From Salminus brasiliensis (taxonomy: Eukaryota; Chordata; Actinopteri; Characiformes; Bryconidae): a stretch of 64,000 nt of DNA. The stretch covers positions 3,677,640 through 3,741,639 of the forward strand of contig NC_132901.1 in assembly GCF_030463535.1 (NCBI RefSeq), given 5' to 3'. Shown here in pieces: positions 36,526-49,650 of the stretch. Under the pieces are notes generated by a model, which did not search any database, was not told the DNA's origin, and saw nothing but the letters and a program-made list of their open reading frames with translations. The position numbers and the translations under genes are program-made. The first letter of the stretch is position 1. Each line of letters opens with the position of its first letter.

Positions 36526-37521
36526 GATTCCTCCTTTCCTCCATCCTTGGTTGCCTGGTTCCTCCAGAACTCATCCCTAGGTCATGCCATCTGCCAACTC
36601 CCGCCCCTTCTAGCCTCGACTCTGCCCCATCACTTTTTCCTCACTCCATGCCTTCACCTTCCCCTCTGGCCACACCTCGGACCGCTGCTCGAACCTTCGC
36701 ACGTCTTCTGCCCTTAATCTGCGGACCCTCCTAGGCGTAGAGCTTGTTCCCCGAGCTCCGTCGCTCCCTCTCGCTGCAGTACCTCAGTTCCCTCGACCGT
36801 AGTCCATGCGCCCCTCCACTGTCAGTGCCTGGAGTAGAAGCCTCTGGACTGGCTCCTCCATTCTGCACGACTCCCAAGGTGCGTCGTCTTGCTGACCCGT
36901 CGCAGGATCGGCTGACCCTCCCTCGGCTTTCTCAGCTTTCCGTTATTCTGCTGTCTTCTAGCCGGTCTCCACATTACGTCCGTCGTTAGTAAGAAGTACG
37001 TGTAGAAGTAAGGAAGGACTAAGAAGTACTTTTCCACAATCCGGCGCCAACCAGAGGAGGATGGGTTCCCCTACTGAGCCTGGGTTCCTCTCAAGGTTTC
37101 TTCCTGGCTTCTCAGGGAGTTTTTCCTTGCCACCGTTGCCCTCGGCTTGCTCCTTAGGGGTCTAGGCCCGGATTCTAGCCTTATTCACTAGCGACACAAC
37201 AGGCTAAATTCAATGGAGTATTTAATCGGACGTCCGTCTTACTTATCTGACCTCTATACTTTAAATCAACCGCCCCCCTTACAGCCCCCTCTCATATTAT
37301 CAGAAGCTGATGGCATGGTCTGAACTAATAGACTTATCCTCTGACCAATCTGACCTCCTATAAATTCCAGCTCCGTCCTTCTCCCACCAAGCAGAAGCCA
37401 CCTGAGCTCCAGCCCAGAGTTCTCAGAGTTCTCCCCCTTCCCTTACAGTCTCCTCCCATATGATCAGAAGCTGATGGCCTGGTCTGAACGCCCCTGATCA
37501 AAATAAAGATTTTTAGAGCAC
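36526..37521 (+). other. 3'-UTR exon of kinase copy 3
   Basis: The acceptor ends at 36525, and AATAAA lies at 37502-37507. It is 3 bp shorter than the others through loss near TCTAGCCGGTC (36957). Confidence 0.63.
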
Positions 37522-38336
37522 TGCTCAGGTGAATGTGTTTATTATCACTGATGATTCACTCCATTTCAGAAAGCATTACTGTACATCATACTGACGCTAA
37601 CAGCTAACAGCTAACAACGGTTCTACCTTCAGTGTTAGAACATGTGGAGGCATCTGGAGCCGAGCAGAGTCTTCAGAGCTGAAACGATGACCAGCTGTAG
37701 CCATAAGACACGTCTCTGGACAACTTGGCTATGATTAGTCAGATTCAGTGGTGGATTTATCTGTTTTACCTTCTGTTAAATGAGACATAAAAATAATATG
37801 TCATATAAACAACTAAACAGAGCCTAAATGCTAACTCCAGCCACAGAAGAGAAGGGAGAATGGCTGGGCAGAGGCTAAAAGCTAATGCTAGACGCAAAAT
37901 AGCAATCAGTGCTACAGTTATTAGTGCTGAAGGACTGAGATGCTAATCTACTTTTAATAGCTTTGGTAAAGCTAACGCTAGGCTGACCGGCTACTGACTG
38001 TGCTGACTGGACACAGCGAGAACTTAGAAAGCAACACCATCCAGTAAGACTTGAGAATAGTTACAGCAAATACGTTTGTTCGGATTTGGATTTGCTACAG
38101 TTCTAAGCTACGCTACGCTAGGCTAGGTTGTGCTATGGTATGCGGCCAGTCAGTCATATACACTGAGTAATAACTGACGAGCTCCTTCAGGCAATAAACA
38201 GACGCTAACGGCTAACTGCTGCCTCTGAGGTAAGAAAACACTTCATGAGGTAAAAATGATCCATTTCTGAGTGAATATTGGTAATATGTATCAGTTCTAA
38301 CTGAATATTGATTATTTTAAAGCTTTAACTAAATCA
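37522..38336. other. Unit 3 trailing spacer up to LINE insertion
   Basis: Counterpart of 24114-24925. No gene seen. Confidence 0.68.
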
Positions 38337-41300
38337 TTTGTACATTATATTTGTACATTTGCGGCATTTAGCAGACGCTCTTATCCAGAGCGACTTACAA
38401 AGTGCTTTGCTATTTACCCAAGAAAAGCCTTAGCTAGTTAGAATAGGCTAATAATTCAAAAGATACCTCCAAGCTTAGACATTACTAAACACAATACAAT
38501 AAGGCGACCATAGAACTATTCGTCCAAGTACTCTCTGAAGAGGTGGGTCTTCAGTCTGCGTTTGAAGACAGCGAGTGGCTCGGCCGTTCGGACACCCAGG
38601 GGCAGCTCGTTCCACCACTTTGGTGCCAGGACAGAAAAAAGCCTGGACGCTTGTCTTCCGCGGATTTTGAGGGATGGCGGGTCAAGCCGAGCCGTACTTG
38701 AAGCTCGAAGGGCTCTTGGTGCGGATCGGCTTTTGACCATTGCCATCAGGTACGGAGGGGCTGGTCCGTTCTTGGCTTTGTAGGCCAGAGTCAGTGTTTT
38801 AAATCTGATGCGGGCAGCTACTGGAAGCCAGTGGAGAGAACGCAGCAGTGGAGTGACATGGCTAAATTTTGGGACATTGAAGACGACCCGTGCCGCTGCA
38901 TTCTGGATGAGTTGCAGGGGCCTGATGGTGCGCAGAGGGAGACCAGCCAGAAGAGAGTTGCAGTAGTCAAGTCTGGAAGTGACGAGAGACTGAACAAGCA
39001 CCTGGGCGACTCTCTAGAGAGGAAGGGTCGAATTCTCCGGATGTTGTACAGGAGGAATCTGCAGGACCGAGTTACGTTTGCAACATGACTTGAGAACGAT
39101 AACTGATCATCCATCACTACACCAAGGCTTCGGGCTTCAGTTGAAGGAGTGACCAGTGAGTTCTCAAAGGTGATGGCAAGATCGTTTCTTGGTCCAGCAG
39201 TTCCCGGGATGTACAGCAGCTCCGTCTTGCTGGGGTTGAGTTTGAGATGGTGAGCCGCCATCCAAGACGAGACGTCGGCGAGGCATGCTGAGATACGGGC
39301 AGAAACCTGTGTGTCAGACGGTGGGAAAGAGAGCATGAGTTGAGTGTCATCGGCGTAGCAGTGGTAAGAGAATCCATGAGAGGATATCACTTTACCAAGA
39401 GAGTGAGTGTACAGTGAGAAAAGAAGAGGACCAAGAACTGAGCCTTGTGGAACGCCAGTGGAGAGACTACAAGGAGCGGACGTGTCACCCTGCCATGTTA
39501 CCTGGTATGAGCGTCCCTGCAGGTATGATGCAAACCATTGCCATGCAGAGCCGGTAATTCCAAGACCGGCAAGGATAGACAGGAGGATCTTGTGGTCCAC
39601 TGTGTCAAAAGCTGCGGAGAGGTCGAGAAGGATCAGAACCGAGGACAGTCTGGCAGCTTTAGCTGCATGGAGCTTCTCTGTAACTGCAATGAGAGCAGTT
39701 TCAGTAGAGTGTGCAGCTTTGAAGCCAGACTGGTTAGGGTCCTGAAGATTGTTCAGAGTGAGAAAGAGAGACAGTTGGTTGTAGACGGAACGTTCGAGAA
39801 TCTTTGAGAGAAAAGAGAGAAGAGAGATAGGTCTGTAGTTGCCGATGTCCAAGCTGTCTAGAGTTGGTTTCTTTAGGATGGGCACGACTCTGGCAGACTT
39901 GAAGGCCAATGGTACATGACCTGATGACAAAGAGCTGTTTATGATAGAGGAGATAAAGGGAAGGAGGTTTGGAGCGATTGTTTGGAACAGAGGGGAAGGA
40001 ACAGGGTCTAGTGGACAGGTGGTAGGATTATTGGAGGTGAGAAGATGTAGGAGGTCATCTGTGGAAAGAGGAGAGAAGCAGGTCAGAGAAGAGGGAGGAG
40101 GAGGGCAGTGCCTAGAGAGCTGGGTAGAGGCGGGGGGGAAAGATCGGCGGGTCTTGTCAACCTTTTCTTCAAAGAAGGAGACAAAATCATCTGCAGACAG
40201 GGTAGTGGGAGGTGGGGGAGTAGGAGGGTTGAGGAGAGAGGAGAAGATGGTGAATAGTTTGCGTGGGTCAGATGCAGAGGATTCCAATTTCCCCCTGTAG
40301 TAAGATGCTTTAGCGGCAGCAACTTCCGTTCTAAACCTGGAGAGAAGAGACTGATAAGAGTGGAGGTCGGAGTCATGTTGTGACTTCCGCCACTTCCTTT
40401 CAGCCAGTCTTAGCTCTCTGCGGTTGTTGCGGAGAACATCTGACAGCCACGGGGAAGGTGGAGAAGAATTTGCTGACCTAGTGGAGAAAGGGCAGAGAAG
40501 GTCGACAGAGGTGGAAATAGAAGAGAGGAGAGTGTCTGTAGCAGTTTCAAGTGGGAGAGAGGAGAAAGATTCAAGATGGGGAAGAGTGGTCAGGACAGTT
40601 GAGGCAAGAGCTGAGGGGGAAACAGAGCGAAGATTGCGGTGAAGAGTGGAAGAACTTGCAGAAGTGGTAGTTGAAGGAGCAGAGAGGGGGAGTGAGAAGG
40701 AGAGAAAGTGGTGATCAGAGAAGTCCAAAGGAGTCACAGCCACATCCAGAGCAGGGACAGGTCTGCTGAAGATCAGGTCCAGAGTGTTCCCTGCTCTGTG
40801 TGTTGGTGCAGACTGGTTGAACGCGAGATCAAAAGAGGATAGGATTGGGAGAAGGCATGAAGACTGGAGTTTCTCTGATGGAAGGTTGAAGTCACCAAGT
40901 AGAATAAGTGGGGCGTCAACAGGGAGTCCACTCAAGAGAACATCCAGTTCATCAACGAAACTGCCCAAAGGACCAGGAGGACGATAGAGAACAATGATGA
41001 GAAGTCTAGTGGGAGAGGAGACAGTAACAGCATGGTATTCAAAAGAGGAAATGTCAAGATTAGAAAAAGAGAGCGGGGTGAAGCGCCACAGAGGAGAGAG
41101 AATTAAACCAGTGCCGCCGCCCCTGCCAGTCTTTCGTGGAGAGTGGGAAAAGACAAAGGCAGACGACAAGGCAGCTGGAGTTGCAGAGTTGTCCGGGGTG
41201 ATCCACGTCTCAGTCAGTGCCAGGAAGTTTAGAGACCGAGCAGAAGCAAAAGCTGAAATGAAATCTGCCTTCTGCACTGCAGACTGGCAATTCCATAGTC

Positions 41301-41636
41301 CCCCAGTTACCATCACATTGGTATTAGAACAAGGTGGGTAAATGAGGTTACCGGAATTGCGGCGTCTGCACCGGTATCTGCACCTCCGGCTGCTGTCAGA
41401 GGTGAGGACAGGAATTGCAAAGCACATCTTCAAGTATAACAGAACAGAGTTGAGTAAAAAAAAAAGTTTTTGCAGCAGATATTCTAGCTAGGAGTCATGA
41501 CGTCTAACAAACACCTAATTTATCAAGATTGGAGGCACTTGGCTCCTCCTCTGCAATTCACACTTCTAGCTGGCCTGAAACTACACCTGAATCAGCACCT
41601 CAATCAACTAGTGAGCACCAAGCTTCTATGTTAACC
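38337..41636 (-). mobile_element. L2-type LINE, unit 3 copy (duplicated with the unit)
   Basis: 3300 bp at exactly the same site, with the same borders, as the unit 2 element. The two therefore descend from one insertion that was copied with the host unit, not from two transposition events. Minus orientation. Confidence 0.9.
38516..41427 (-). pseudogene. LINE ORF2, frameshifted near its 3' end
   Basis: Reads like the intact unit 2 ORF through the endonuclease and reverse transcriptase (YADD present, LNPSKTELL). The frame then breaks after [11 protein letters not shown], near 39006-39010, where + strand GGGCGACTCTCT replaces GGGTGGCCTCTCT, one base fewer. A further difference nearby cannot be excluded. 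The remaining ~160 C-terminal residues continue in another frame to 38516. The loss removes only the region after the polymerase, but the protein end is changed, so I call it broken. Confidence 0.85.
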
Positions 41637-41648
41637 TTACTGTGGTAA

Positions 41649-42917
41649 AACGTCTGGTTATGACTGAGGACTCTAGCTAGCTAACAAGCTAACTAGCTGT
41701 AATGGAACGTAATGGCATTACTTTTATGCTAATGACCTTTAGGTATTAGATAGTGTGGTTTTAATTAGCATGAGGGAATTGTAGCTACGTAGCTAAGTAA
41801 CATTATGTTGTAATGAAATCCGACTTTAATGGTTTAAACGAAGTTTTCAAATCTGAATCTTTTCACATCGCCAAGCTTTTTCACAACAGCCGTCCCCATT
41901 ATCAGCCACTTCCCCGAAGTGAGCATTTCCGCCCTAGATGCACAAGATTACTACGTTGTTGTCATCTATGTCAAATATATCAAATATAACATGGATATTT
42001 GACGTAGTTTAGCATGTGATTGTGATTTTTGTCATATTACATTCCCATTAGTTAGCTAACTAGCTACGTCTTTTTTCAGTCATTAGCACGGGGAGCTAGC
42101 TAACCATAAACGCTCATTCACACCATAAAAGTTTTTCAGGACGGGTTTGTGAGCATAAATGTGGGTATTTATTTATACATATTTAATATTTTTATTTAAT
42201 AGCTTTTTTGTTTTACTTCAGATATTTTAAAAAAAAATTATTCTATATTGGACAAGTTTCTTTAAGTCTCTTTTCACTATACTGTTTTCCCCAAAATGAC
42301 CCTTGCTGACCATAAAGCAGGGCTGATTTACCGTATTTTACCTCAGTAATCAGATTTTTAAAAGGTTTAAAGATGACTGAAGTGCTGTTGATTCAGTATG
42401 AATTTAGGGTGCAAAAGTGACACTGAATCATCATCAGATTAGATAATTGATTCAGTGAATGATTCAATTAATTGATTCAATTAATTAATGTCGACAGTTT
42501 AGCATTGACTCAACATCTGTTTAATGACTGATTGCTATCGGAGTAGAACTTGGTGGAGGAAGTGACTGATTGGAGAGGTAAGACTTGGCGGTAGTGCTAG
42601 ATGACTAGTCTGACCTCACGTCTGGTCTCACGTCTGATCTTCACTATTTTCTTTCCTCAAAATGACCTGTGCTGCATAAAGCAGGGCTGATTTACCGTAT
42701 TTTACCTCAGTAATCATATTTTTAAAAGGTTTAAAGATGTCTGAGGTGGTGTCAATCTTCTGTTGATGTTTTGTCAAAATTTCAGGGTTGATTCAGTATG
42801 AATTTAGGGAGCAAAATTGACGATGAATCAACATAAGATTGGATTATGGATTCAATGAATGACGTTAACGGCGAAACTTTAACGTTGACTTAACATCTAT
42901 TCAATGACTGATGAATG
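41649..42917. other. Unit 4 5' spacer
   Basis: Very close to unit 3, including the ACTTCAGATATTTTAAAAAA variant. It has two CTCACGTCTG copies. No gene seen. Confidence 0.7.
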
Positions 42918-43758
42918 CCTCATTAACACACACCTCAAACAGTAATACTAACCCCATCAGAAACCTCATTAACACACACCTCAAACATTAACACTAACCC
43001 CATCAGAAACCTCATTAACACACACCTCAAACAGTAACACTAACCCCATTAGAAACCTCATTAACACACACCTCAAACAGTAAAACTAACCCCATTAAAA
43101 ACTGCATTAACATACACATCAAACAGGAATACTAACCCCATTAGAAACCTCATTAACACACACCACAAACAGTAACACTAACCCCAGTAGAAACCTCATC
43201 AACACACACCTCAAACAGTAACACTAACCCCATCAGAAACCTCATTAACACACACCTCAAACAGTAAGAATATCCCCATGAGAAACTTCATTAACACACA
43301 CCTCAAACAGTAACACTAACCCCATTAGAAACCTTATTAACACACCTTAAACAGTAACACTAACCCCATTAGATACCTCATTAACACACACATCAAACAT
43401 TAACACTCACCCCATAAGAAACCTCATTAACACACACCTCAAACAGTAACACTAACCCCATCAGAAACCTCATTAACACACACCTCAAACAGTAACACCC
43501 CATAAGAAACCTCATTAACACACACCTCAAACAGTAACACTAACCCCATAAGAAACCTCATTAACACACACCTCAAACAGTAACACTAACCCCATTAGTA
43601 ACAACATTAACACACACCTCAAACAGTAACACTAACCCCATTAGAAACCTTATTAACAAACCTTAAACAGTAACACTAACCCCATTAGAAACCTCATTAA
43701 CACACACCTCAAACAGTAACACTAACCCCATTAGAAACCTCATTAACACACACCTCAG
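42918..43758. repeat. 46-bp minisatellite array, unit 4 (~18 copies)
   Basis: 841 bp, matching unit 3 in length and in the order of variant copies. Confidence 0.94.
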
Positions 43759-44819
43759 GAACTCAACAAATGTAAACCCATTACATCACATCTTCTCCAC
43801 CTCATTAAACCCTTCTTATTTTACACCACCTTCATCATCTACTACCACACCACATCCTCCCTCACGAACAGGCCCAATTCCTCAGATTCGGACTCAACCC
43901 AGAACAGTCCTCCTTACCAACTATCCTACAGCACTGGACCTCTTCACTGGTTCAGAAGCTCGCTCTTCCACACTCTTCCCTAGACTACAGCTGATCTCTG
44001 AGCTGAAACTATCCCTTTAATCAATGCTCTCGTCTGGACTACGGTGGACTGATGCTAGCGTAGCACTCTTCCTGTAAACCATGTGATCCACCAAGCCCAT
44101 TTCAGTCGACTTCAGGAGGTTCGTTTTTGGACACAAACCTGGAAACATCTGCTCATCTCCAGACTTTTAATTCAGACAAGGCCTTGATTCAGCCCATCTG
44201 CTTCCAGCCATCCAGACAAGGCCTTGATTTGGGAAGCTCATACAGTATCTTCATCTAGATGAAGAAGCGTCTTTCAGAGAAGAGCACAGAAGGTGTATTA
44301 GCTTTGACCTTGTCCTGAAACAGTGTCCATATCACTACACACTAATTCAGCCGCTCAGCCATACTGTCCCCGCCTCACTGAGAGACTACAGCATGTAGGA
44401 GTCAGCAGGAGCCCCGTCCAGTATGCTAGCAATACAGCAGTGTGTTGTGTGTATTCATGTTGGTAGATGTAGAGTGGTCTTCGTAGCCGTGTTCCTCAGC
44501 CGGGTCCATTACAATGCATAGCACCAGGAAGTTCCTACAGGAGGAACCTCAACGGTGGGGTGGTTAGCCTCTGAAGAACTGTAGCATTCAGATAACGGAC
44601 TATATTGTAGATATTTTCAACAGCTGGACACGTCGGCCGACTGTATGATTCTCTACACAATATACTTATATATACACACTGCCTGGCCACCACTAGATTT
44701 AACTTAGCAAATAGATAAGAGCTTCCCATTGGATAATTGTAGCCTTAAGAAAACCACTTGCTAGTGAGGCTAACCGGCAGAAACGGCTTTAGTTGCTAAG
44801 GACAGAGATTTATCGTACA
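43759..44819. other. Unit 4 spacer downstream of the 46-bp array
   Basis: As in unit 3, with a slightly different ATTCTCTACACAATATACTT junction near 44648. No gene seen; the minus-strand ORF at 44535-44729 is not conserved. Confidence 0.6.
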
Positions 44820-45053
44820 GAGGTAGATCTACTTCACTACTGTACTAAAGTACTAAAATACTGTATCTGTATCTACTGGAGTATTATATACTTTTTTACT
44901 TCACTACATATTTTAGTGTTTACATTGTTTATGTGCTGCATCGTTACTCGTTACAATTATAACGAACCATTTCAAACCCACATCATCACCTCCAGAGCAC
45001 TAGATGGCGCTGTCACCGGGTTTGATGAAGCCGCCTCAGCATTGTACAGAAAA
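44820..45053. mobile_element. Non-autonomous DNA-transposon relic, unit 4 (half deleted)
   Basis: Stops at GTACAGAAAA and jumps to TCCATTGTTACATATAAAGT, the same double deletion as unit 1. Confidence 0.45.
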
Positions 45054-46150
45054 TCCATTGTTACATATAAAGTGATCTGGTCTTACTGGTTGAGTAGTAC
45101 CATAGTACTTGTGTTGTGTGATGTGTCAATCAGGTGTAAATCTGCTACACTTGACACCCCTAAGGCATGCTTTTGTTCACACTATAATTAACGCTATGAT
45201 GGCGATGGTATCTGGAACTGCTGTTCCCTGTTCCTGCAGCTGGTGGCAGCAGAGGACACAATTAATCTGTGCAGTTACCATGCGATCGATCCAGGGTGAA
45301 GCCAAATCTCACATCTGCGGCCTGAATTCACCCCGTAATACCTGAGGACACATCTTATTTAGCCTGCTACGTTATTTAGCATTAGACTGTTAGCCAACGT
45401 TAGCCTGACATAAGCCAATGAATGTGGAAGACCCTTATTCATGGATGGGAGACCCGAGTTCCCTTCCTAGCTGAAGGCTACACCAATGAAACTGGGAAGT
45501 GAGCCTCCAAAATGTCTTCAAACCTGCTATGGTCAGGTCTTCTTGCTAACTTCCTGTTAGTGATCATGATGGACTACAGCTGGTAGCTTCTCAACGCCCA
45601 CATTACCAGCCCTGAGTGGACTGACCAACACACAGTGCAACGGGAAAGTCCAGGGAGGTCAGTGCAGATCTGAGGAGGACGACTGTAGTAGACGTGTGCT
45701 GCAGAAGAGTGTCCCTACATGCACCAGCTGCATCTCCTACAGACAGCAGCTGAGACAGTACGCCACCTACTGATCAACAGTAAGTATTACAGAGGGAGAA
45801 GATCTTACAGAGTGAAGCGATGATGTAAAGCTCTCTCTTACAATTTAAAAATAGGATCAAATTGATTGATTGATTGATGTTAATGAGCATTGTTACATCG
45901 TTCGTTTGATCTCCTGTTTTATTTTCTCAGCAAAGACAAATCATCTCATAAAAGCATCTTCCTGTTTTAACTGCAGGTGAACAGAGGACACGCGGACACT
46001 GGACGGAACTCGCCATGGCAACCGAGCAGCTCTTTCTATTGATGACATCACAATGGTGGAGCTCCCTGTCACAGCCTTCCGAGCTCGGAACTCCTTCACT
46101 TCTTCTCAGGACACTGAGGAAGAGACAAGCTGTCCGACTTGGTCCTGACG
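45054..46150. other. Unit 4 spacer before the 12-bp repeat
   Basis: No gene supported. It carries the uninterrupted candidate leader exon and has lost CCCTGAGGAG near 45350. Confidence 0.4.
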
Positions 46151-46717
46151 TTTGTCTTAGCGATTGACTTAGCAGCAGTCGTAGCGGTTCACTTAGCGAC
46201 AGTCTTAGTGAACGTCTTAGTGGTAGTCTTAGCGACAGTCTTAGTGATTGTCTTAGTGACAGTTTTAGTCTCACTGACTGGCTTAGCGATTTAGTGACTA
46301 CCGTAGTTATTGGCTTGGTCACAGCCTTAGCTATTAGCTTAATCATAGTCTTAGAGACTAAACTGGTGATTGTCCTAGCGACAGTCTCACTGATTGGCTT
46401 AGCGACTTAGCGACTGTCGTAGTTTTTGGCTTAGTCACAGTCTTAGCTACTACCTTAATCATAGTCTTAGAGACTAACTCAGTGATTGTCTTAGAGACAG
46501 TCTTAGGGATTGTCCTAGCCACTGGCTTAGTGACAGTTTTAGCTGTTGGCTTAGCATTAGACTTAGCCACTGGTTTAGCTTATAGTATTAGTGACTAGCT
46601 TAGCAATAGCGTTAGAGACAGTCTTAGCTATTGGCTTAGTCACATTCTTAGCTGTTGGCTTAGCGACAGTATTAGCAACTGGCTTAGCCACAGTGTTAGT
46701 TATTGTCTTAGCTGTAG
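46151..46717. repeat. 12-bp minisatellite, unit 4
   Basis: About 567 bp, the same length as in units 2 and 5. Confidence 0.9.
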
Positions 46718-46746
46718 GGAATTGCAGGTTCTTCATCCAGCAGTAG

Positions 46747-48814
46747 ATGATGGAGCAGGAGTCTACAGCTACAGGTCATTCATACAGTTCTGCTGGAATC
46801 TGATCTTACAGATCCACACTTTGTTGCTTTGATTAGATTTTAGATTTAGGTCTCGGGATCCATGTTTACTCTCTGTGATGTGAACTGGAATAAGCTCTGT
46901 TAGGAGCTTCATTAAGAGCTAAGAGAATTGTAGGCACTACCTACTCCATTCTAGACGTCAGTCTGTACAGACTCCAACCCTTATGTCCTGTATTTAGATG
47001 TTGGGCGGCGAAAGAGGAAAAGAAAGGAGGAGGGCAGCCAGAGGTTCTCACAGAGAACAACCGAGGTTGCCAGAAGTAAAAGCCCAGTAAGAAAGAGAAG
47101 GAAAGGAGAAGTTAGCCAGCCCAAGATAATGACCAGAAGACAGCGGAGCGACATCAAGCCAGGTTAGCTCATTGGCCAGACCACTGCACACAAGGAAGTG
47201 GTCCAGTATTTAGTGCAATAGCCTGTGCTGCTAATAGATAGACTCCTGAGAGATGATGGGGAGAGAGCTGATGTTCAGCTTCAACACTGTTTGTTTTCCA
47301 CAGACACTTTTGCCTCTCTCTACGTCACTGGAGAGAAACTGGGAGAAGGAGGCTTCGGCGCCGTCTTCGAGGGAACCCGGGTTTCCGACGGCCTACAGGT
47401 TCTCAAATCACCCCTCCAGAACTTCATTATCTCATCTGTTCCCTTTTCAGTCCTCATAACATTCACACCTCGTCTCCTCTGTGTCTTTAGGTGGCCGTTA
47501 AATTCGTCACCAAGCGGGACGACGATGAATACGTCCAATGCGTAAGTGCACCTGGAAGCCAGGTTTTACTGTCCGATCACACATCACGCTCCCAGACTTC
47601 ACTGCACTCACCTTTCCACCAACCTTGCCCTGTGTTCCTGTTCCTGCAGCCTGTTCAGCTCAAGACCGTGCCCATGGAGGTGGCTCTAATGAACAGGATG
47701 AGCCAGCCACCCACCAGCAATGTGGTGAAGCTCATCGAGTGGTTTGACGAGCCTGAGCGCTACATCCTGGTCCTGGAGCGCCCAGATCCTTGCCAGGACT
47801 TGCAGTCCTTGATCGACCAGTGGGGAGGTTCGGTCAGTGAAGAGATAGCCAGGGACATCATGCTCCAGACGGTGGAGGCAGCAAGAACGTGCCACAAGCG
47901 AGGTGTCCTGCACAGAGACATCAAACTGGAGAACTTCCTGATCAACACAGACACCTCAGAGATCAAGCTGATCGACTTCGGCTGCGGGGACTGGGTCAAG
48001 AAAGGCGGATACCGTGAATTTGCAGGTAAACTGGAGTCTAGGGACGAAATTCACACGTTACCTTAGAAACATGAGTCTGAGAGGAGCCTCGTGTCCCTCT
48101 CATGGCCACTTCACTGGAAAGGTAACGAGCTGGACGCTCTTCTTCTTTTATGTTCTCAGGCACCTTTCAGTACTGCCCCCCAGAGTTCTTTCTAAAGGGG
48201 AGGTACCACGCCAGTCCTGCGACAGTCTGGTCTCTAGGAGTCCTACTGTTCAGGCTGGTTAGTGGACACCTTCCCTTTACAGACGAGCAGGAAATCGTGG
48301 AGGGGCTTCTGAGCTTCAAGGACCACCTATCCAATGGTGAGATATCTGAGAGCCTCCTCGAGAGACTCTTAGAAGTTCAGGACGACGTGTTCTGCACGGT
48401 CGTCTTTTTGAAATGTACTTAAGTATCTCTCTCACATCCAATCCAATCCCGTCCTTCTGCACAGAATGCTGCAATCTGATTAGGAGGTGTCTGCAGCGCA
48501 ACCCATCCCAGAGGCCCAAAGTGAAGCAGATCCTGAAGCACGACTGGTTCCAGTGCAGCGTTCCTACCGAGGATCAGGTTAGCCATGGAAAATGAGAATG
48601 ACTGCTTAGAGAAGAAACAGTAGAAGCTAAAATATCTAGAGTTGTGATCGAGGAGGCAAAGGAAAGAAAAACTACTAGAAATGAAGAGGAAGATCTGAAT
48701 TCTCAGCATTTCTGATCCTTAGATGTGCTTCCGTCTCCAATGCGTATCTCCTGGGTTGTGTTTCAGGTCCTGAGAACAGAGCAGCCTTCAGAGCAGAGGA
48801 GACAAACCGTCTGA
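46747..48814 (+). CDS. PIM-like serine/threonine protein kinase, copy 4
   Basis: Exons 46747-46774, 46998-47162, 47304-47398, 47491-47541, 47650-48025, 48160-48336, 48465-48577 and 48767-48814. Predicted 350 aa with Lys118 and His195. It has the most synonymous changes of the set: CCA, AGA and AAA codons in the basic N-terminus, TTT for Phe145 and TGC for Cys225. The acceptor before exon 4 is TGTGTCTTTAG rather than CTGTCTGCAG and is still valid. Catalytic motifs are intact. Confidence 0.87.
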
Positions 48815-48906
48815 AGTTGGCCCGTTTCATCAACAGGTAAAAATGGGTATAAGGAGCTCCAGCGTTGAGCTGTGGAGCTGTGGAGCTGTGCTTTATGGAA
48901 TGATGG

Positions 48907-49161
48907 TGCTCCATCCAATAAGTCTGGGATGAGTTGGGGATGAGGTGAGTTGGTGATCATCCTGAGCTTACCACAGCTCTCGTCACTGAATGCAATCAAA
49001 TTCTCACAGCAGTGCTCCTCCAAATTTTAGTAGAAAGCCTTCTTCCCTGGCAGTAGAGAGAGTTACCCCAACAAAAGCAGGATCAACTCTTTTAAATGCC
49101 GTTAATTTTGGAAGAAGCAGTGAATGAACAGGCGTCCCAATACTTTTGTCAATATAGTGTA
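48907..49161 (+). mobile_element. Decayed Tc1-like 3' end in last intron, unit 4
   Basis: Paralogue of the relic at 11800, with several private substitutions (GATCATCCTGAGCTTACCAC near 48955). Confidence 0.62.
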
Positions 49162-49650
49162 GAGTCCCTAAAGTCTTTACAGGAAGCCCCAGCAGTGTGT
49201 GTAGCTGGGAATGGGTACACTTGACGTGCTTTGGCTTGCTTAAGGAAATTCCCATGTAAGGCTGGGAACTGTTTACCCTCGTCTTAATGACGACGACTCC
49301 GTCTGATAAATGATGAGAGTGAACGGCGGATTCTGGAAGGTGGGAAAGTTCACCACTGGTTTAATCTGCTGCTGTCTTAGAGGCCTGACACCAGTGTTTG
49401 TGGAAATGGGGGTCAGCAGAGCTCCGAGAGGGGGGTGGGACAGAGGGCCAGTTCACTCTTACAGTGAAGATGAGCTCATTCCCTTTAAGCGCTAAGCGCT
49501 CCCCACTTCTCGTAGAGCTTAGAAGCCTTTTTTTGGACAGAAGCACCAAACAGTGTATGAACCAAAAGCCTGTGAAGCGGTTAGCCTTTAGCTCACTGCT
49601 GCGCTGAGTAGAAGCTGCTGCTGCTGCTGTGTTGATTGTGTGTGTTTCAG

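Larger units (their letters stand above)
28239..41648 (+). repeat. Tandem segmental-duplication unit 3
   Basis: Third unit, about 13.4 kb. Its kinase gene aligns to copy 1 at a constant offset of 23981. It shares the L2-type LINE insertion site with unit 2, but its 46-bp array is essentially the same as that of unit 4 (both 841 bp with the same order of variants). Confidence 0.9.
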
